Shown here: piece by piece, positions 59,771-64,000 of the stretch
How positions within the stretch are numbered: the first letter of the stretch is position 1
Layout of the letters: the number at the start of each line of letters is the position of its first letter
Origin: CAYZJV01 sp964616275
GTDB lineage: Bacteria > Spirochaetota > Spirochaetia > Sphaerochaetales > Sphaerochaetaceae
Direction of reading: 5' to 3'
DNA length: 64,000 nucleotides
Assembly (NCBI GenBank): GCA_964616275.1
Contig: CAZTUL010000003.1
Span: 1 to 64,000 of the forward strand
Notes under the pieces: generated by a model
Seen by the model: the letters and a program-made list of their open reading frames with translations, nothing else
Databases searched by the model: none
Told to the model about the DNA's origin: nothing
Program-made: the position numbers and the translations under genes

Positions 59771-60848
59771 GTGCATCAACTCCTCTTTTTCTCAACAGAG
59801 TGACCGAATCGGTTACCTTTGCAGAGGCAAAACTATTCATCTGCTCATACAGTTGGAGAGCATTACGAATGATTGGCCATGCAATTGCTGCTCCCGTACC
59901 TTCACCAAGACGCATACCCAAAGATACTATTGGTTGTGCATGCAGATATTCGAGTAATCGTGCATGCCCTGCCTCCTGTGATGTATGGCAGAATATCATA
60001 TAATCTGAACAAAAACTTCTTACCGCAATTGCAATCGCTGCAGCCACAGAAGTAATAAATCCATCAACTAAAATTACCGAATGGAGGTGGGCAGCTTGAA
60101 TCATCCCTCCCACGATTGCGGCAATCTCAAACCCACCGAATACTCTCAGAATCTCGAGAGGTTCTGCGGGATAATTCCACTTCTCAATGGCTTTCCGAAT
60201 TATTGAACACTTGTGAAGGATTCCTGCATCGTCCAATCCCGCTCCACGTCCGGTACATTCCTCTACAGTATAAGGGGTACTGCACGCCATAATAGCAGAT
60301 GCACTGGTGGTGTTTCCAATACCCATCTCTCCAAATGCGAAAACGCGATGACCCAAATCGTAGCGGGCCTGAACCATGGATGCACCCTCTTTAAGAGCCC
60401 GGGAAAGCTGAAACTCGGTCATAGCTGCATGGTAAAGGAAATTTTGCGTCCCCCACCCAATTTTTTTATCTCGTATGTTTGCCTGCGGTGAAAATGTGTG
60501 TGCAACACCCACGTCTATAACATGTAAATCCAGGCCGTTCAGTTTACAGAGCAATCCTATTGCACCTTCTCCTCGTGCAAAGTTCTCACATTGCTGCCAG
60601 GTAATTTCCTGTGGGCTCGAAGATACTTTTTCAGCAACGATACCATGATCTGCCGCAAAAAGAAGGAGTTGTGGCCGACCCAGCTGAGGGTGCAGATCCT
60701 CAACCATATTGGCAATATCCACAACGATATGCTCAAGACGACCAAGAGAAAGTTGCGGTTTTACCTTTCCATCCCAGATGCTCCAGGCCTCTTCTGTTAG
60801 ATGTGTACTTCTCGGAGTTACTCGTGGCAGTTCATCATGAATATCCAT
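59754..60848 (-). CDS. cobT: Nicotinate-nucleotide:dimethylbenzimidazole phosphoribosyltransferase
   Basis: A 364-residue enzyme (PF02277) that makes alpha-ribazole phosphate for the lower ligand of B12. LLLFAADHGIVAEKVSSSPQEITWQ near residues 61-85, GEMGIGNTTSASAIM near 174-188 and the catalytic Glu in RLGEGTGAAIAWP near 317 are conserved. It is first in cobT-cobU-cobS, which can finish cobalamin from imported cobinamide; no corrin-ring genes are in the window. No cobalamin riboswitch was recognised upstream. A promoter sits six bases from the ATG, and there is no good Shine-Dalgarno sequence. Confidence 0.94.
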   Translation of the reverse strand: MDIHDELPRVTPRSTHLTEEAWSIWDGKVKPQLSLGRLEHIVVDIANMVEDLHPQLGRPQLLLFAADHGIVAEKVSSSPQEITWQQCENFARGEGAIGLLCKLNGLDLHVIDVGVAHTFSPQANIRDKKIGWGTQNFLYHAAMTEFQLSRALKEGASMVQARYDLGHRVFAFGEMGIGNTTSASAIMACSTPYTVEECTGRGAGLDDAGILHKCSIIRKAIEKWNYPAEPLEILRVFGGFEIAAIVGGMIQAAHLHSVILVDGFITSVAAAIAIAVRSFCSDYMIFCHTSQEAGHARLLEYLHAQPIVSLGMRLGEGTGAAIAWPIIRNALQLYEQMNSFASAKVTDSVTLLRKRGVDAHAWKE

Positions 60849-60854
60849 GAATCC

Positions 60855-60883
60855 AGTGTATAGCTCTAAGAAAAGTGTGTCCA
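60855..60883 (-). promoter_or_regulatory. Promoter predicting a leaderless cobT mRNA
   Basis: TGGACA (-35, minus strand 60883-60878), a 17-base spacer and TACACT (-10, 60860-60855), then six bases to ATG 60848. It lies just downstream of the terminator at 60901-60925, so cobTUS seems separately transcribed. Confidence 0.45.
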
Positions 60884-60900
60884 GAAGGCAGGAAACTAAA

Positions 60901-60925
60901 GAGGCCGTCGATGGTCGACGGCCTC
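60901..60925 (-). terminator. Terminator of the 5'-nucleotidase gene
   Basis: A perfect 11-bp stem GAGGCCGTCGA/TCGACGGCCTC (60901-60911 with 60915-60925) around a 3-base loop, 13 bases past the nucleotidase stop. On the minus strand it is followed by TTTAGTTT, a moderate U-tract. Confidence 0.75.
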
Positions 60926-60938
60926 TAGAACGAAATAG

Positions 60939-62864
60939 TTATTGTGCCGGGTACAGTTTAGGGTAAGAGTTCTTCATACCGCGTTGTACCCATAAATTTG
61001 GAATAACAAGCCAGTTATTATCTACAGAAGGTACAATCTCTCCTTGAGTCTCAAAAGCCTCCATGAGATAGAACCGAAGATCCTTATCGGTAGAGAATTG
61101 TATACGATTGAGTGCTTCCTGAGGTGAGATACCGGCCGCAGCAAGATGTCCGCCTCCACCCTGAGCACGGTACGAATTTATTGCTACAGTATACGTTCTA
61201 TCCATCTGGAAGGCAGCTCCGCTCTCTGAGAGGGTTTTAATGGTAACTCGTTGTCCAGCCGGTTTGGTAATATCCACAACATAGTTTATGCCGGCAAAGC
61301 TGTCATAATTATAATATCGGGTCGCTGTGTCGTAAGTGTTGTACCGAGTATTGAATACAAGGTTTCCCTGTGCATCCCGCTTAAAATTAATGAGATCGTC
61401 ATCTAGTGATTTCATCTGATTAAACCAGTACTCATAGGAATATTCAAGGAAATTCTTGACTTCTCTACCTGTCATCTCCATAGAGAACAATAAGTTTTCG
61501 TATGGATAGAGACTGAACATATCACGAACATACACAGGTCCTTGAGATATGGTTGCATCAAGTGACAATGGAGCCGAGACAGAGAGTTCTGCTCCCGTCT
61601 TCTCTAACTGAATTGTATGAATAAGATCGACAAATTTTGAATCACCGAACATGGAATCTCGTGATGAAATTGTTTCGCTAATCGTACCGACCTGCCGAGA
61701 AACCCACTGAGTCACCTCATCGATTACCGGTTGATACGCACTCAGTAATGCCTCATCGGCCTTGTAGTCGTCCATCATCACCGTCTGGCCATCTACCGAT
61801 TCCAGAAGATACGAACCCGACTCCTCATCCAATACAAAGAGTGCCTTTGCAACGGCAACTGAACGGGCACCGTTCATCGCACCCACAATTACCACCTCCT
61901 TGCCAGAGGGGCTCTGCACTACCATATTAGTATCCTGATGGTCGTGACCAGAAAAGATAACGTCGAACCCTTCCACCTGTTGAGCCACCAGTTTACTCGC
62001 ATTTTCATTTCCCATTTCTTCAGAGTCACCACTGTATGTCTCATCTACTCCCGCGTGGAACAAACCTACAATCAAGTCTGGTTGTTCCTCCTTTTGAATA
62101 ATGGGAACCCATTTCTGAGCTGTTGTAATCATATCTTCAAATCGAACCCCTTCGTAGAGATTCTGCGGCAGCCACTTTGGAATGTAGGGAGTCACCATCC
62201 CTAGGACGGCAATACGCAAGCCATCTTTTTCAATAATGGTATATGGATCAATGACAGGTTCTCCAGTTTCAATCCATACTGCATTAGCTGCTAAGAAAGG
62301 AAACTGAGCCTCTTGGTACACCTTCATATAGACTTCCGGTCCAGCTTCAATATCGTGATTCCCAACAGAACTCGCATCATACCCCATAGTATTCATGACA
62401 GTGGGAACAATGTGCGGGTCGCTTGTTTTTACAAAGTTGTAGTAATACACAAGCGGCTGACCTTGGAGAATATCTCCGTTATCGAGTAACACTACACTCT
62501 GATTTTTTGCTCGTTCCCCCTTCACATAGCTAGCTACGTGCATTTGACTGGTCGCAGCCTCGGTATTCCTCATAAAGTCATACGGGAACAAACTTCCGTG
62601 AATATCGCTGGTGGTAATAATGCTCACTGTTTTTTGTGTCTCCTGAGACTGTGCTGAAGGTGCCGGCTGTGTTGCAACCGGTTGAGCAACTTCAGTCTGA
62701 ACAGCTTCACTTACAGGAGGTTCCTGAACAGGAGCTGCTTCTGAAACAACTGCCGGGGCTGCTGGTTCAATAGCTTCTACTGATTGTGTTGTCGCACATC
62801 CCGATAAGATAAAAATAAGTAGTGTGATAATAATCCCGGACGAGATCAGCATATTTCTTTTCAT
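60939..62864 (-). CDS. 5'-nucleotidase/2',3'-cyclic phosphodiesterase lipoprotein
   Basis: A 641-residue exported UshA-like enzyme. The lipobox ends Ile-Leu-Ser-Gly-Cys near residue 22, then comes a Pro/Ala/Gln-rich linker (about 28-75). The metallophosphatase domain has TTSDIHGSLFPYDF near 84-97, DNGDILQG, SVGNHDIEAG near 168 and FSGHDHQD near 290-297, and the C-terminal 5_nucleotid_C domain (PF02872) carries the substrate-binding segment ending near ARAQGGGGHLAAAG-like sequence. ATG 62864 has GAGGAGG upstream. It dephosphorylates external nucleotides, producing nucleosides that the 4627-9405 transporter could import. Confidence 0.92.
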   Translation of the reverse strand: MKRNMLISSGIIITLLIFILSGCATTQSVEAIEPAAPAVVSEAAPVQEPPVSEAVQTEVAQPVATQPAPSAQSQETQKTVSIITTSDIHGSLFPYDFMRNTEAATSQMHVASYVKGERAKNQSVVLLDNGDILQGQPLVYYYNFVKTSDPHIVPTVMNTMGYDASSVGNHDIEAGPEVYMKVYQEAQFPFLAANAVWIETGEPVIDPYTIIEKDGLRIAVLGMVTPYIPKWLPQNLYEGVRFEDMITTAQKWVPIIQKEEQPDLIVGLFHAGVDETYSGDSEEMGNENASKLVAQQVEGFDVIFSGHDHQDTNMVVQSPSGKEVVIVGAMNGARSVAVAKALFVLDEESGSYLLESVDGQTVMMDDYKADEALLSAYQPVIDEVTQWVSRQVGTISETISSRDSMFGDSKFVDLIHTIQLEKTGAELSVSAPLSLDATISQGPVYVRDMFSLYPYENLLFSMEMTGREVKNFLEYSYEYWFNQMKSLDDDLINFKRDAQGNLVFNTRYNTYDTATRYYNYDSFAGINYVVDITKPAGQRVTIKTLSESGAAFQMDRTYTVAINSYRAQGGGGHLAAAGISPQEALNRIQFSTDKDLRFYLMEAFETQGEIVPSVDNNWLVIPNLWVQRGMKNSYPKLYPAQ

Positions 62865-62979
62865 GGATTCCTCCTCGAATCGATTCATTTTCAGAGTTAA
62901 GATACTCATAGTGTACAACCCTCTCAAGATATACTCAAGTTACTTTCTAAAAGGCGAATGCTATGATAGTATGCTTTTC

Positions 62980-63909
62980 ATGCATAGAGCAGTCGATTTC
63001 ATACTCGCGAGTATCATTGGTGCAACTATCTCCTTAATGGTGGTTTTGAATACCCGATTTGGCGAGATTGCCACCATGCCAATCTCATTCATCTTCAACC
63101 ACGTTATCGGGATTGTTCTTATCACGGTGATTCTCGTGATCCTTCGCATCAAGCGGGGAAAGCCGGCAGTTCGACAAAAAGCTCCCTGGTATTTCTGGGG
63201 TGGAGGAGCGTTTGGGTTCCTCATTCTCAATGCAAACTTCATAACAATTGTGAATATTGGAGCCTCACTTGCAATGGCAACAGCAGTATTCGGGCAGGCT
63301 CTCGGGTCGCTGTTATTCGATCTCACCGGTTGGATGGGAAGGAAACGATATCCTGTGAGTAAAATGAAGTCGGTAACTCTCTCTATTTGTCTTCTTGGTA
63401 TTATCATCATGGCTTCACAGGGGGGAACCTTCGCCATTCCATATGTGATTATTGGAACGTTAGCAGGAGTAATCACTATGGTTCAAATGGTGTACAATTC
63501 ACGATTTGCCGCCTATAAAGGAATCTTTTTCAGTGCAAGAAACAATGTAATCAGTGGTCTTGTTGTGGCGCTAATCGTGTATGCAATAATCTCTCCAGCA
63601 GAGACATTTCAAGCATTCAGCCTGGTGCCCCAGGTCCCCGTGTATCTTATACTCGGAGGCGGCTTACTTGCGATTGTAGTGGTTTCGGGCTCAAATTATG
63701 TAATCCCCAAAATACCGGTAATCTATTCTGCACTTCTGCTGAGCTCATCACAGATTATCGCAAGCATTTTTCTGGACTATTATATGTACGATATTTTTAG
63801 CGGTCGCATGCTTATTGGAGCAATAGTGATTCTTCTGGGGATGGCAGGCAATGTGTGGGTGGATTATAAGGAAATGCAAGCAAAGACGATTCAGCCACCA
63901 TCAGTCTGA
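62980..63909 (+). CDS. YdcZ/DUF606-type DMT transporter
   Basis: A 309-residue membrane protein of ten helices made of two similar halves, resembling the DUF606/YdcZ branch of the drug/metabolite transporter superfamily (PF04657). GATISLMVVLNTRFGEIATMP near residues 13-33 opens the first half, and a second ~150-residue half begins around VIIGTLAGVITMVQMVYNSRFA with the same asparagine-arginine pattern (VYNSRFA versus VLNTRFG), an internal duplication. ATG 62971 is also possible. An extended -10 TGCTATGAT ends at 62967, favouring ATG 62980 and a very short leader. The substrate is unknown. Confidence 0.8.
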   Translation: MHRAVDFILASIIGATISLMVVLNTRFGEIATMPISFIFNHVIGIVLITVILVILRIKRGKPAVRQKAPWYFWGGGAFGFLILNANFITIVNIGASLAMATAVFGQALGSLLFDLTGWMGRKRYPVSKMKSVTLSICLLGIIIMASQGGTFAIPYVIIGTLAGVITMVQMVYNSRFAAYKGIFFSARNNVISGLVVALIVYAIISPAETFQAFSLVPQVPVYLILGGGLLAIVVVSGSNYVIPKIPVIYSALLLSSSQIIASIFLDYYMYDIFSGRMLIGAIVILLGMAGNVWVDYKEMQAKTIQPPSV

Positions 63910-64000
63910 AGGTATTCCATACCTAATTTGAGGTTCCTCAGCTGTCTGCATATAGGTATGAACAAAACCCTCAGAAATAAGTGACTGAAGACACTGTTCA
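63901..64000 (-). CDS. 3' end of a further gene (partial)
   Basis: On the minus strand an open frame enters from beyond the window and ends with TGA at 63903-63901. The visible 32 residues end QIRYGIPSD and show a helix-like QCLQSLISEGFV. It would overlap the convergent transporter gene by 9 bp, a layout common in this window. It is too short to assign a family. Confidence 0.45.
   Translation of the reverse strand, partial: EQCLQSLISEGFVHTYMQTAEEPQIRYGIPSD

Noticed and set aside
60849..60938. Possible cobalamin riboswitch before cobT
   Set aside because: The gap is only 90 bases and is filled by the nucleotidase terminator and a promoter. No B12-box-like sequence was recognised.
1..64000. 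Mobile elements, CRISPR arrays, phage or toxin-antitoxin modules
   Set aside because: No transposase, integrase, regularly spaced repeats, long terminal inverted repeats or toxin-like small gene pairs were found. The lone XRE gene has no partner toxin next to it.

Overview
The window looks like chromosomal DNA of a spirochaete (phylum Spirochaetota, possibly near Sphaerochaeta/Spirochaeta). This is inferred from gene content and protein style: lipoproteins with spirochaete-like lipoboxes, ABC binding proteins beginning with Gly-Gly-Ala-Gln-Glu-type mature ends, a BMP/PnrA-type purine nucleoside ABC transporter, split chromate transporter subunits and an OadB pump. Base composition looks mid-40s %GC by eye. 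I see no insertion sequence, prophage, integrase or CRISPR array. Genes are tightly packed, and six of nine convergent gene pairs overlap at their 3' ends.

Layout. 13-2759: two lipoproteins, one of LPP20 type. 2751-4464 (-): Pit phosphate transporter with its DUF47/PhoU-like partner. 4627-15901: a nucleoside uptake and breakdown region, comprising a BMP-family binding protein, fused ATPase, two permeases, two DeoD-type phosphorylases, a nitroreductase, a nucleoside hydrolase and an aldo/keto reductase, followed by a split chromate transporter and a DUF362 protein. 15953-17630: an MFS transporter and a small XRE regulator. 17859-30256 (-): a ten-gene branched-chain amino acid operon (ilvN-ilvC-leuA-cimA-leuC-leuD-leuB-ilvE-ilvD-ilvB). 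Its 5' leader holds an unannotated 60-residue leader peptide packed with Ile/Leu/Val codons, followed by a classical terminator/antiterminator. Together the genes make Val, Leu and, via citramalate, Ile.

30410-32144 (-): a DtxR/MntR-family regulator beside a sodium-pump beta subunit and a 41-residue gamma-like subunit. 32341-34582: an amino-acid ABC transporter. 34563-44070: a D-aminoacylase-like hydrolase, FAD oxidoreductase, cardiolipin synthase, TPR protein, QueH, ZIP transporter, DUF1893 protein and outer-membrane-type patatin. 44145-48516 (-): argC-argJ-argB-argD behind two candidate ArgR operators. 48743-51108: a Nim/PNPOx-like protein, cupin and GGDEF protein. 51234-51317: tRNA-Leu(CAA). 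51385-53969 (-): MltG and a coiled-coil protein. 54104-56337: a degenerate DEAD-box-like protein with a DbpA RNA-binding domain, and an MBL-fold hydrolase. 56373-60848 (-): a DksA-type zinc-finger protein, ThrH, a Gfo/Idh/MocA oxidoreductase and cobS-cobU-cobT. 60939-64000: a 5'-nucleotidase lipoprotein, a YdcZ-like transporter and the 3' end of a further gene.

The most interesting signals are the Ile/Leu/Val leader peptide with attenuator, a recurrent promoter layout that predicts leaderless mRNAs at several monocistronic or first genes, the inactivated DEAD-box-like protein, the paired ARG boxes and the overlooked 41-residue pump subunit.
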